This document shows positions 25,849 to 33,782 of a stretch of 64,000 nucleotides of DNA, piece by piece. Numbering within the stretch: the first letter of the stretch is position 1; every line of letters starts with the position of its first letter. The notes below the pieces were generated by a model. It saw nothing but the letters and a program-made list of their open reading frames with translations, was not told where the DNA came from and ran no database searches. The DNA comes from Streptomyces vilmorinianum (GTDB lineage Bacteria; Actinomycetota; Actinomycetes; Streptomycetales; Streptomycetaceae), in the NCBI RefSeq assembly GCF_005517195.1, contig NZ_CP040244.1, forward strand, positions 3,118,001-3,182,000. The letters are read 5' to 3'. A program made the position numbers and the translations under genes.

Positions 25849-27135
25849 TCAGTCCTTCAGCATCTGGTTCGCGCGGGCGACCGCCGTGTCCAGGGCCTCC
25901 TCGGAGCCGGCCTGGCCGCCCATGGCGAGGGCGATCTGCTGGTTGATCACGGTCTTGATCGCGTCGTTGGCCTGGACGGGCTCCAGCATCGTGGCCTTCG
26001 CGAGCGAGGCGAACGCCGTGACCTTGGCGTCCCCGGCGTTGGTGCCGTCGCTCTCGCTGAAGAAGGGGTCCGAGGCCGAGGCCTTCGTGGAGGGGAAGAT
26101 GCTCGTCTCGTGGGCGAAGGCGGCCTGGTTCTCCGCGTTGGTGACCCACCGGGCGAGCGCGAGCGCGGTGGCCCGGTTCTTGGTGGCCCGGGAGACCGAG
26201 AGCCCCTGGACGTACAGCGGCGGGGTGCCCATGGCGGGGGAGGAGACCACCTTGGGGGCGAGGCTCGGGTTGTCCGTCGCCAGCGAGGTGATGTAGTTGC
26301 CGCCCGCGGTGGTCCAGGCGGCCGTGCCCGAGGTGAACAGCTTGGTGTTGCCCGCGTACGTCTCGGTCAGGACGTCCTGGGGCAGCAGCCCCTCCTTGAA
26401 GGCGTCGCGGTAGGTGTCGAGGACGGCCGCGGCCTCGGGGGTGTTGAAGGTGAAGCTCTCGCCGTCCTCGGACATCAGCTTCACGCCGGCGTTGGCGAAG
26501 TCCATCAGGCCCGGCTTGCGGCTCATCAGGTAGACCGAGCCGCCGGACTTCTGCTTGACCGTCCTGGCCGCCGCGATCAGCTCGTCCAGGGTGGCCGGCG
26601 GCTTCTTCGGGTCCAGGCCGTACCGGGTGAGCAGCGCGGAGTTCCAGTAGTTGACGTCGGTGTTGAGGTACCAGGGGTAGCCGTACGTGCCGTCGTGGCC
26701 GGCGAAGCGGTAGGCGGCGGTGCCGCCCTCGACGTAGTCGGTTTCCAGCTTCGGGTCGGCCCCGGCCACGTCCAGCAGCATGTTCTGCCTCACCAGCGGC
26801 AGCGCGAAGTCCGGCGGGAGGTTGACCACGTCGGGAAGGGTGCCGCCGGCCGCCTGGCTGAGCACCTTCTCCGAGTAGCCCTCACCGGGCTGGTCGAGCC
26901 ACTCGACCCGCACACCGGGGTGCTTCTTCTCGAAGGCGTCGATCACGCCCTCCATGTACGCGGTGAACTTCGGCTTCAGGGCCCAGGTCTGGAGCGCGAC
27001 CCTGCCCCGGACCTCGCCCCCGCCGGCCGCCCCCGCATCGTCGGAGCCGTTCGGGTCGCCGAGGCCGCAGCCGGCGAGTGTCACCGCGGCGACCGCGGCC
27101 ACGGCCAGCCGTATCCAGTGGCTGCTAGTGCGCAT
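25849..27135 (-). CDS. Extracellular sugar-binding lipoprotein of ABC importer
   Basis: A 428-residue family 1 solute-binding protein. A type II signal peptide ends at the lipobox LAGC (Cys about residue 23), and the mature protein would be anchored to the outer face of the membrane. The MalE-like fold is seen in the strand-helix pattern and in KKHPGVRVEWLDQPGEGYSEK and KASASDPFFSESDGTN. ATG 27135 has GGGAGA at eight bases. The operon SBP-permease-permease-GH5-GH38 begins here, with an operator-like palindrome 44 bp upstream that is shared with the divergent lacI gene. The predicted ligand is a mannose-rich oligosaccharide released by the GH85 enzyme. Confidence 0.93.
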   Translation of the reverse strand: MRTSSHWIRLAVAAVAAVTLAGCGLGDPNGSDDAGAAGGGEVRGRVALQTWALKPKFTAYMEGVIDAFEKKHPGVRVEWLDQPGEGYSEKVLSQAAGGTLPDVVNLPPDFALPLVRQNMLLDVAGADPKLETDYVEGGTAAYRFAGHDGTYGYPWYLNTDVNYWNSALLTRYGLDPKKPPATLDELIAAARTVKQKSGGSVYLMSRKPGLMDFANAGVKLMSEDGESFTFNTPEAAAVLDTYRDAFKEGLLPQDVLTETYAGNTKLFTSGTAAWTTAGGNYITSLATDNPSLAPKVVSSPAMGTPPLYVQGLSVSRATKNRATALALARWVTNAENQAAFAHETSIFPSTKASASDPFFSESDGTNAGDAKVTAFASLAKATMLEPVQANDAIKTVINQQIALAMGGQAGSEEALDTAVARANQMLKD

Positions 27136-27178
27136 ATGAGAGGTCTCCCGGTCTGTTCTGGCGGACGAGGCAGCGTTA

Positions 27179-27192
27179 CTAAACCGGTCTAG
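27179..27192. promoter_or_regulatory. Putative LacI operator O1 between the importer operon and lacI
   Basis: CTAAACCGGTCTAG is an almost perfect 14-bp palindrome with the central CCGG common in LacI-family operators (one mismatched pair). It lies between the divergent starts 27135 and 27261, so one site can control both directions. A close relative is found at 28289. Confidence 0.75.
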
Positions 27193-27260
27193 CGATGGGG
27201 GACTATGCTCCCGCTACACTCCGCTGTCAAGACAGTGCGCGAGACCGAAGGGGCCGCCGC

Positions 27261-28292
27261 GTGGCCAGACCGACGATCGCCGACATCGCCCGCAGGGCAG
27301 GGGTGTCCAAGGGCGCGGTGTCCTTCGCGCTCAACGGCCGCCCTGGGGTGAGCGACAACACCCGCGAGCGCATCCTGCGCGTGGCGGAGGAGATGAACTG
27401 GCGCCCGCACAGCGCCGCGCGCGCCCTCGGCGGAGCCCGGGCCGGCGCTGTCGGCCTCGTCCTGGCCCGCCCGGCGCGGACCATCGGCCTCGAGCCGTTC
27501 TTCGGCCACCTCCTCAGCGGACTCCAGGCCGGGCTCTCCGTGCGCGGAACCGCCCTGAACCTGCTGGTCGTCGAGGACACGGCGGCCGAGATCGAGGTCT
27601 ACCGGCGCTGGACGTCCGAGCACCGCGTGGACGGCTTCGTCCTGGTCGACCTCCAGGTCCGCGACCCGCGGATCCCCGTCCTGGAAGAGCTCGGCGTCCC
27701 CACCATGGTGATCGGCGGGCCCGGCCGGCACGGCAGCCTGCCCAGCGTCTGGGCGGACGACCGCGAGGCGATGGTGTCGATCGTCGACTACCTCGCCGCC
27801 CTCGGGCACCGCCGCATCGCGCACCTGGCCGGCCTCCCGGCCTTCCAGCACACCCAGCGCCGCATCCGCGCCTTACGGGACAGCGCCAGGCGCCTCGGGC
27901 TCACGGAGGCCGTCTCCCTGCCGACCGACTTCAGCGACGCGGAGGGCGCCGCCGCCACCCGGGCGCTGCTCGCCCGGCCGCAGCGGCCGACCGCGATCAT
28001 CTACGACAGCGACGTGATGGCGGTGGCCGGTCTCGGCGTGGCCACCGAGATGGGCGTGGCGGTGCCCGGCGAACTGTCGATCGTCTCCTTCGACGACTCC
28101 GCGCTCGCCCGCATCGTCCACCCCTCGCTCACCGCGCTCTCCCGCGACACCTTCGCCCTCGGCGAGCAGGTCGCGCGGGCCCTGCTCGCGGTCGTCGACG
28201 ACCCCGCCGCGGCGCGCGACATCAAGAACCCCACCCCGCGCCTCACCGTCCGGGAGAGCACGGCGCCACCGGCTCTTGACCGGGCCCACTAA
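27261..28292 (+). CDS. LacI family transcriptional regulator
   Basis: A 343-residue repressor. The N-terminal HTH (RPTIADIARRAGVSKGAVSFALNG) and hinge helix (HSAARALGG) are followed by a periplasmic-binding-protein-like effector domain (SFDDSALARIVHPSLTALSRD near residue 280). GTG 27261 is chosen because GAAGGGG lies seven bases before it and the HTH starts right after. The gene is divergent from the importer operon and just before the GH85 gene. With matching palindromes on both sides, it is probably the local repressor of the N-glycan locus, relieved by an imported sugar. Its stop codon (TAA 28290-28292) lies inside the second palindrome. Confidence 0.93.
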   Translation: MARPTIADIARRAGVSKGAVSFALNGRPGVSDNTRERILRVAEEMNWRPHSAARALGGARAGAVGLVLARPARTIGLEPFFGHLLSGLQAGLSVRGTALNLLVVEDTAAEIEVYRRWTSEHRVDGFVLVDLQVRDPRIPVLEELGVPTMVIGGPGRHGSLPSVWADDREAMVSIVDYLAALGHRRIAHLAGLPAFQHTQRRIRALRDSARRLGLTEAVSLPTDFSDAEGAAATRALLARPQRPTAIIYDSDVMAVAGLGVATEMGVAVPGELSIVSFDDSALARIVHPSLTALSRDTFALGEQVARALLAVVDDPAAARDIKNPTPRLTVRESTAPPALDRAH

Positions 28293-28302
28293 AGCCGTTT
28301 AG
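28289..28302. promoter_or_regulatory. Putative LacI operator O2 upstream of the GH85 gene
   Basis: CTAAAGCCGTTTAG is a palindrome (CTAAA/TTTAG arms, four-base centre) sharing CTAAA-CCG-T-TAG with the 27179 site. It overlaps the lacI stop codon and lies 160 bp before the GH85 start. The secreted endoglycosidase is therefore probably controlled by the same repressor. Confidence 0.7.
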
Positions 28303-28461
28303 CCTCCCGGGTCGAGACGGGCACCGTTGCCCACCCCGGCCCCGCACGGGCCCATGCCACGGGCCGGCCGCCGCTCTTCCCGCGTCGCCGCACCCTCCTT
28401 CGTACCGCCGCACCTCCCGTACGCCCAGCACCCCCACCCTCCCGCTGGACCGGAGTATCGG

Positions 28462-30897
28462 ATGAGACGACACCTGCCCCTGCTGCCGACCGCCGCCCTG
28501 CTCGCCGCCCTGCTCGGCCTCGCCCTTCTCACGCCCCTCACTCCCGAGGCAGGCGCCGCCGTCCGGGCGGCGGGCGACCAGCCCTACGCCTCCTACTGGC
28601 ACCCCAACACCCTCCTGGCCTGGGATCCGGCCACCGACCCCGACGCGCGCTTCAACCGTTCCCGCGTCCCGCTGCGGCCGCGCGTCTCCGACCCCGCCCT
28701 CAAGGCGAACGCCAACGCCCGCGCCGGCGAGGGAAAGATCGCGGCCCTCGTCTCCTTCGGCCCCACCTCGGACAACCCCTCGCAGGGCTCCGACAATCCG
28801 CACCACTACGCCTTCGGCCACTGGCAGTACATCGACACGCTCGTGTTCTGGGGCGGCTCCGCGAGCGAGGGCCTGATCCTCGCCCCGAACGCGACCGTCA
28901 TCGACGCCGCCCACCGCAACGGCGTCAAGGTCTACGGCACCGTCTTCTTCCCGCCGACCGCCTACGGCGGACAGATCCAGTGGGTGCGCGACTTCACGCA
29001 GAAGACTGGCTCCACCTACCCGGTCGCGGACAAACTCGCCCAGGTCGCGCGGCACTACGGCTTCGACGGCTGGTTCATCAACCAGGAGACCGCGGGCGGC
29101 GACGCGGCCCTCGCCACCGAGCTGCGCGGCGCGATGCGCTACGCCCGTTCCCTCGGCCCGGTCGAGTTCATGTGGTACGACGCGATGACCGAGTCCGGCG
29201 CCGTGAGCTGGCAGGACGCCCTCACCTCCGCCAACGACTCCTTCCTGCAGGAGGGTTCGCTGCGGACCTCCGACTCGATGTTCCTCGACTTCGGCTGGAG
29301 CGCCTCGGGGCTGAGCTCCTCCCGCACGCTCGCCCGGAGCCTCGGCCGCGGCGAGTACGAGCTGTACTCCGGCATCGACACCGAGGCGAACGGCTACAAC
29401 ACCTCCGTCCCCTGGGCGTCCGTCTTCCCCGCCGGGCAGCCGCACGTCACCTCCCTCGGCATCTACCGGCCCGAATGGACCTTCACCTCCTCCACCGGCC
29501 GGGCCGACTCCCATGCCCGCGAGGCCCGTTACTGGGTCGGCGCCAACGGCGACCCGTCCGACACCACGACGACCTCGGCGTGGAAGGGACTCGCGCACTA
29601 CGTCCCCGAGTCCTCGCCCGTCACCGCCAAGCCCTTCGTCACCTCGTTCGGCGCCGGGCAGGGCGACTTCTTCCACTCCGGCGGCGTACGGGTCTCGTCG
29701 AACGGCTGGAACAACCTCTCGCTCCAGGACGTCCCGCCGACCTACCGCTGGCTGGTCGGCTCAAGCGGCAGCAGGCTGACCCCGTCGATCGACTACACCG
29801 ACGCCTACGAGGGCGGCTCCTCCCTGCGTCTGAGCGGCACCCTCGACGCCGTCAACACCGTCCGGCTCTACCAGACGAAGCTGCCGGTCGCCGGCGACAC
29901 CAAGCTGTCCGTCGTCCTCAAGACCCCGGCCGCCGGCCCCACCCGCCTCAAGGCCGCCGTCTCCTTCACCGACGCGCCGACCACCTTCACCACCCTCGAC
30001 CTCGGCTCCACCGCCACCACCGGCTGGGAGCGCAAGACCCTCGACCTGTCCGCCTTCGGCGGCCGGACCATCGCCCAGATCGGCCTGCAGGCCGCGCCCG
30101 CCGTCGGCTCCGTTCCCTCGTACGACGTCAGGGTCGGCCAGCTCGCCGTCTACGACGGAGCCGTCGACACCGCCGCCGCGCCGACCGGTGTCACCGTCCT
30201 CGGCACCACCGACGTGAGCCCCACGCGCAAGTCCCTGCGCCTGTCCTGGACGGCCTCGGCCACCGGCTCCGTCCACCACTACGAGGTCTACCGGCGCGGC
30301 GCCGACGGCACCCGTATCTTCCTCGGCGCCACCCCCAACGACGCCCTCTTCGTCCCCCGCCTCGACCGCGCCGGTACGGAGACCACGACGACGCTCGACG
30401 TCGAGGCCGTCTCCACCGAGTACGGCCGCTCACCGGCCGCCACCACGACCGTCGGCTGGTCCGGCGCCACCGAGTCCAACCTCGCGCTGAACCGCCCCGC
30501 GACCGCGTCCGGCCAGTGCAACAGCAGCGAGACCCCCGCCAAGGCCGTCAACGGCTCCGTCTCCGGTGGCAACAGCGACAAGTGGTGCACCACGACCTCC
30601 GCGAAGTGGCTGGAGGTCGACCTCGGCGCGGTCCGCACGCTCAGCCGGTTCACGGTGAAGCACGCGGCCGCGGGCGGCGAGAGCGCGTCCTGGAACACCC
30701 GGGACTTCACCCTGAAGGTCCGCGGCTCCACGGCCGACCCGTGGACGACCGCCGCGACCGTCACCGGCAACACGGCGGCCACCACGACGCACCCGGTGAA
30801 CACCACGGCGCGCTATGTACGCCTGGAGATCACCCGCCCGACCCAGACCACCGATCCCGCCGCCCGTATCTACGAGTGGGAGGCCTGGGGGACCTGA
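28462..30897 (+). CDS. Secreted endo-beta-N-acetylglucosaminidase, glycoside hydrolase family 85
   Basis: An 811-residue secreted enzyme. A Sec-type signal peptide covers about residues 1-35 (RRHLPLLPTAALLAALLG and AGAA site). The GH85 barrel follows, from ASYWHPNTLLAW to about residue 330. Its catalytic pair lies in GWFINQE, with Asn207 (oxazoline-stabilising) and Glu209 (acid/base). A beta-sandwich module, an Fn3-like stretch (about 575-670) and a C-terminal F5/8-type-C (CBM32-like) domain (NLALNRPATASGQC to the end) follow. ATG 28462 has GGAG at seven bases. Family members cut the chitobiose core of N-glycans outside the cell. The importer and intracellular GH5/GH38 enzymes here would then process the released glycan. 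Confidence 0.95.
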   Translation: MRRHLPLLPTAALLAALLGLALLTPLTPEAGAAVRAAGDQPYASYWHPNTLLAWDPATDPDARFNRSRVPLRPRVSDPALKANANARAGEGKIAALVSFGPTSDNPSQGSDNPHHYAFGHWQYIDTLVFWGGSASEGLILAPNATVIDAAHRNGVKVYGTVFFPPTAYGGQIQWVRDFTQKTGSTYPVADKLAQVARHYGFDGWFINQETAGGDAALATELRGAMRYARSLGPVEFMWYDAMTESGAVSWQDALTSANDSFLQEGSLRTSDSMFLDFGWSASGLSSSRTLARSLGRGEYELYSGIDTEANGYNTSVPWASVFPAGQPHVTSLGIYRPEWTFTSSTGRADSHAREARYWVGANGDPSDTTTTSAWKGLAHYVPESSPVTAKPFVTSFGAGQGDFFHSGGVRVSSNGWNNLSLQDVPPTYRWLVGSSGSRLTPSIDYTDAYEGGSSLRLSGTLDAVNTVRLYQTKLPVAGDTKLSVVLKTPAAGPTRLKAAVSFTDAPTTFTTLDLGSTATTGWERKTLDLSAFGGRTIAQIGLQAAPAVGSVPSYDVRVGQLAVYDGAVDTAAAPTGVTVLGTTDVSPTRKSLRLSWTASATGSVHHYEVYRRGADGTRIFLGATPNDALFVPRLDRAGTETTTTLDVEAVSTEYGRSPAATTTVGWSGATESNLALNRPATASGQCNSSETPAKAVNGSVSGGNSDKWCTTTSAKWLEVDLGAVRTLSRFTVKHAAAGGESASWNTRDFTLKVRGSTADPWTTAATVTGNTAATTTHPVNTTARYVRLEITRPTQTTDPAARIYEWEAWGT

Positions 30898-31196
30898 ACC
30901 TTCTTCGAAAGACTCGTCTCACCCTCTTGACGTGGGCGGAATAAGGAGGAAAATCCCTAATACACCAGAAAACCAGAGCGAGCCGCACTCGCCGGTGAAG
31001 ACGTTCACCGACCCGCGTGACCCACTCGCTGGCTCTGGCCAGGCCCCCGGCAGATCCTCCCGGATCTCAGGGCTTTCAGCGACGGCTGGAAAGTCCGAGT
31101 CCGGAGATGGACTACCGGGGACTGCTTGTGTACGGGCCCTTTTCTTCGAGCCTCGTACGACCACCGGACGCGGCCGGTCGCAGGGAATGCAGCCCC
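30898..31196. other. Intergenic stretch without recognised gene
   Basis: About 300 bp between the GH85 and HAD genes. It includes a region of lower GC (30915-30985) with the sequence AAGGAGGAAAATCC but no reading frame behind it. The rest is normal GC. I see no convincing promoter, hairpin or small gene. Confidence 0.5.
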
Positions 31197-31991
31197 ATGC
31201 CACGTATCGAAGCGGTCCTGATCGACATCGACGGCGTGCTCACCGTCTCCTGGAAGCCTCTGCCCGGCGCCGTAGCGGCCATGGAGCGTCTGCGCGCCCA
31301 CGGAATCCCGCTCGCGCTGGTCACCAACACCACCTCGCGGACCCGCGCCGCCCTCGCCGCCACGCTGGCCGCGGAGGGCTTCCCCGTCGGCGTCGACGAC
31401 ATCCTCACCGCGCCGGCCGCCACCGCGGCCCACCTGCGGGAGCACTACCCCGACGCGCGCTGTCTGCTGATCAACACCGGGGACGTCCGTGACGACCTCG
31501 GCGAGCTGGACCTGGTCGGAGAGGACGACGACGCCGCCGCGGACGTGGTCGTCATCGGCGGGGCCGGCGACGCCTTCGACTACGCCGCCCTCAACCGCGC
31601 CTTCCACCATGTGCGGGACGGCGCGCGGCTCGTGGCCATGCACCGCAATCTGTACTGGCGTACCGCCGACGGGCTCGACCTCGACACCGGGGCCTTCCTC
31701 GCCGGCCTCGAACAGGCCGCCGGCGTCGAGGCGGAGATCACCGGCAAGCCGTCCCGCGCCTTCTTCGCGACCGCCCTCGCCCACCTCGGCGCCACGGCGT
31801 CCGACACGCTCATGGTGGGCGACGACATCGAGTCCGACGTACTCGCCGCCCAGCGCTGCGGCATCACCGGCGCGCTGGTGAAGACCGGCAAGTACCTGCC
31901 CGAGACCCACCGCGCGGCCGACGGCGAGCCGGACCACGTGCTCGACTCCTTCGCCGACGTTCCCGAACTGCTCCGAACGGGCGATGGCTGA
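31197..31991 (+). CDS. HAD-superfamily phosphatase, NagD/PGPase-like (subfamily IIA)
   Basis: A 264-residue soluble hydrolase. HAD motif I is LIDIDGVLT (nucleophile Asp about 9, with Asp11), motif II is LVTNTTSR, the motif III lysine lies in EITGKPSRAFF, and motif IV is LMVGDDIESDVLAA. The C2-type cap lies between motifs II and III, as in NagD, LHPP and pyridoxal/4-nitrophenyl phosphatases. ATG 31197 is preceded by AGGGAA. An in-frame ATG further upstream (31108) lacks support. It stands alone between the N-glycan locus and a small secreted protein. The substrate is unknown; small phosphate esters are typical. Confidence 0.9.
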   Translation: MPRIEAVLIDIDGVLTVSWKPLPGAVAAMERLRAHGIPLALVTNTTSRTRAALAATLAAEGFPVGVDDILTAPAATAAHLREHYPDARCLLINTGDVRDDLGELDLVGEDDDAAADVVVIGGAGDAFDYAALNRAFHHVRDGARLVAMHRNLYWRTADGLDLDTGAFLAGLEQAAGVEAEITGKPSRAFFATALAHLGATASDTLMVGDDIESDVLAAQRCGITGALVKTGKYLPETHRAADGEPDHVLDSFADVPELLRTGDG

Positions 31992-32096
31992 TCGTTTCCG
32001 CAGGTCAGTCGCGGTGTAGGCATGATCGTCCCAGGGGAGGGCCCGGGAGGCCGGACGGATCCGCCGGCCATAACGACCAAGGATGGGACGACGTCC

Positions 32097-32441
32097 ATGC
32101 GCCTGCGCGCCCTCACCACCGCCGCCGCCTGCGGTCTTGCCCTGCTCTTCGCCGCCGCGCCTTCCGCCTCCGCGGCCGACGGAGAATTCACCTACGTCTA
32201 CGACGACCCGAGCGGCGCGCCCCACCTCGGCGTCCTCGCCGACCCGCCGAGCGGCGTGTGCCTCGCCCTCCCCGAGGTCGCGCCGGAGTGGACGACGCCC
32301 GCCCACTCCCCGCGCAACCACACCGACTCCACCGCCACCGTCTTCACCGGGCCCGACTGCGAAGGCGACTGGTTCAGCCTCCGCCCGTTCGGCGGCCACG
32401 CCTCCGAGCGGCTGAAGCTCCGCTCCGTCGTGTTCAGTTGA
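32097..32441 (+). CDS. Small secreted protein
   Basis: A 114-residue protein with a clear Sec signal peptide (RLRALTTAAACGLALLFAAA, cleavage after SASA near residue 28). The mature part is about 86 residues with two cysteines (GVCLALP and GPDCEGDWFSL) that could form one disulfide, and its beta-rich composition resembles short beta/gamma-crystallin-like or inhibitor-like secreted actinobacterial proteins (FTGPDCEGDWFSLRPFG). No catalytic motif is seen. A hairpin at 32461-32487 follows the stop. Confidence 0.75.
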   Translation: MRLRALTTAAACGLALLFAAAPSASAADGEFTYVYDDPSGAPHLGVLADPPSGVCLALPEVAPEWTTPAHSPRNHTDSTATVFTGPDCEGDWFSLRPFGGHASERLKLRSVVFS

Positions 32442-32460
32442 TCGGCCTCCGCTGAACCCC

Positions 32461-32487
32461 GGCCGGAGTCACGCGGTGGCTCCGGCC
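32461..32487. terminator. Hairpin between convergent genes
   Basis: GGCCGGAG and CTCCGGCC form a perfect 8-bp stem around an 11-base loop. It begins 19 bases after the stop at 32441 and overlaps the stop codon of the convergent SRPBCC gene. No T-run follows, so termination strength is uncertain. Confidence 0.5.
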
Positions 32488-32921
32488 TCCAGGATGCCCT
32501 TGAGGGTCTGCTCGTTCCTGGGCAGCTCCTTGCGTACCTGCGGCCGGACGACCAGCGGGACGAGCGCCTTGCCGATGCCGTGTCCCTCGAAATCGCCGGC
32601 GAGCGTCAGCCGGGAGCGCGTACCGTTGTCGATCGGCTCGATCGTGCCGTGGACATCGCCGCGTACGGGCCCGTCGATGCCGTGCATGTGCCAACTCCTC
32701 GGCGGATCCATGTCGATGACCTGCATCGTCATGGTCATGTCCCGGCGCCCGATGTGCCGCGTCACGGAGAGCTTCGACCCGACGGCGATGGGCTCGTCGC
32801 TCAACGGGCGGGCCGCGACGGCGTTTTCCTGCCAGTCGGGCAGATGCGTGGGGTCGGTCACGTAGGAGAAGACCTCCGCGGGGCTGCGGGAAATGTCGAT
32901 GGTTTCCTTGATGGCAGACAT
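32469..32921 (-). CDS. SRPBCC (polyketide cyclase/START-like) family protein
   Basis: A 150-residue protein of the START-like helix-grip fold. The N-terminus KETIDISRSPAEVFSYVTDPTHLPDWQENA is the family opening, and the C-terminal helix is LPRNEQTLKGILEAG. Strands carry repeated Met residues (RDMTMTMQVIDM). Such proteins bind hydrophobic ligands or help in polyketide or stress responses. No active site can be assigned. ATG 32921 is preceded by AGAGGGCG. The region upstream, 32922-33048, is AT-richer than its surroundings and probably holds its promoter. Confidence 0.88.
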   Translation of the reverse strand: MSAIKETIDISRSPAEVFSYVTDPTHLPDWQENAVAARPLSDEPIAVGSKLSVTRHIGRRDMTMTMQVIDMDPPRSWHMHGIDGPVRGDVHGTIEPIDNGTRSRLTLAGDFEGHGIGKALVPLVVRPQVRKELPRNEQTLKGILEAGATA

Positions 32922-33048
32922 TTCGCCCTCTTTGTTTGTCTTCGTCGTACCTTCGTCGTGCCTGTTGTCACTTCATACAAATGATCCCACGGGTGGGGTC
33001 GCGACGCCATCGACGCACGGCCGTCCCGCCGACGCGTGCCGGACGGTC

Positions 33049-33669
33049 CTAGGCGGTGCGGGACCGGTGGAGATCCCGGAGCAGCGCGATCTCGGCGCCG
33101 TGGTGCAGCAGTTCCTGGTTGACCCACCAGACGATGTCCAGGAAGAGATTCTCCGGATCGCTGCCGTGCGGGTACGTGCTGAGCCCCACGGTGTCGAGCG
33201 CCGCGTCGTCGGCCGCGAGCAAGGCCTCCCGCCAGGCCGTCGCCCCGGCGTCGAAGGCCTCGATCGCGCCGGCGGCGTCGCCGCGGCTGCGGTAGTCGTC
33301 GCGGGTCAGGCTGTGGCTGCCGACCGTGTGGTCCGCGCGGAGGGTGAGGAGCTCGCTCAGGTGGCTCAGCCGCCACGCGATGGTGGTGAACGGCGGCGGC
33401 GCGGGATGCGGGGGCGGGGTGGTGTCGCGCCCCCAGTCGCCGGCACCGGTCAGGAGCGTCGCCCCCGGGCCCGGCCCGTCCGCGTGACGGCGGACCGACC
33501 AGCAGCCGGGGACCGGCTCCCAGAGATACTCCTCGTCGGAGAGCGGCACGACCTCGACATCCGTTCCGTTCCCGCTGTCCACGAACGGCCCGGCCATGCG
33601 CTGCCGGAGCCGCTCCCGCGCGAAGTCGAACTGGTCGAGCAGAGGGATCAGGCGGGGAGGGGTGTCCAT
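33049..33669 (-). CDS. DinB family protein
   Basis: A 206-residue four-helix-bundle protein. The start at ATG 33669 is set by GGAG six bases upstream. His residues expected for the DinB metal site occur in AWRLSHLSELLTLR and in the C-terminal helix WWVNQELLHHGAEIALLRDL, and the middle (EYLWEPVPGCWSVRR) matches the DinB_2 pattern. These proteins are thiol-transferase or metal-dependent hydrolases of mycothiol or bacillithiol type, so a mycothiol-dependent role is plausible in an actinobacterium. It stands alone, between SRPBCC and the molybdate genes. Confidence 0.88.
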   Translation of the reverse strand: MDTPPRLIPLLDQFDFARERLRQRMAGPFVDSGNGTDVEVVPLSDEEYLWEPVPGCWSVRRHADGPGPGATLLTGAGDWGRDTTPPPHPAPPPFTTIAWRLSHLSELLTLRADHTVGSHSLTRDDYRSRGDAAGAIEAFDAGATAWREALLAADDAALDTVGLSTYPHGSDPENLFLDIVWWVNQELLHHGAEIALLRDLHRSRTA

Positions 33670-33782
33670 CGAACGCTCCAGAACGAGAGGGCAGGGCACC
33701 CGGCACCCTGACACACACCCGCCGCACCGCGCCTGCGGTTTTCCGGGCGTCCCCGGCGTCCTGCGCGTCCCCGCGCGCCGGC

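Noticed and set aside
27179..27192. Site considered as a DasR dre
   Set aside because: Only one half (CCGGTCTAG) fits; the other half does not. Its relation to the 28289 palindrome makes a LacI operator more likely.
31108..31196. Upstream extension of the HAD gene from ATG 31108
   Set aside because: The added sequence has no family match; motif I sits at residue 9 from ATG 31197, the usual position.
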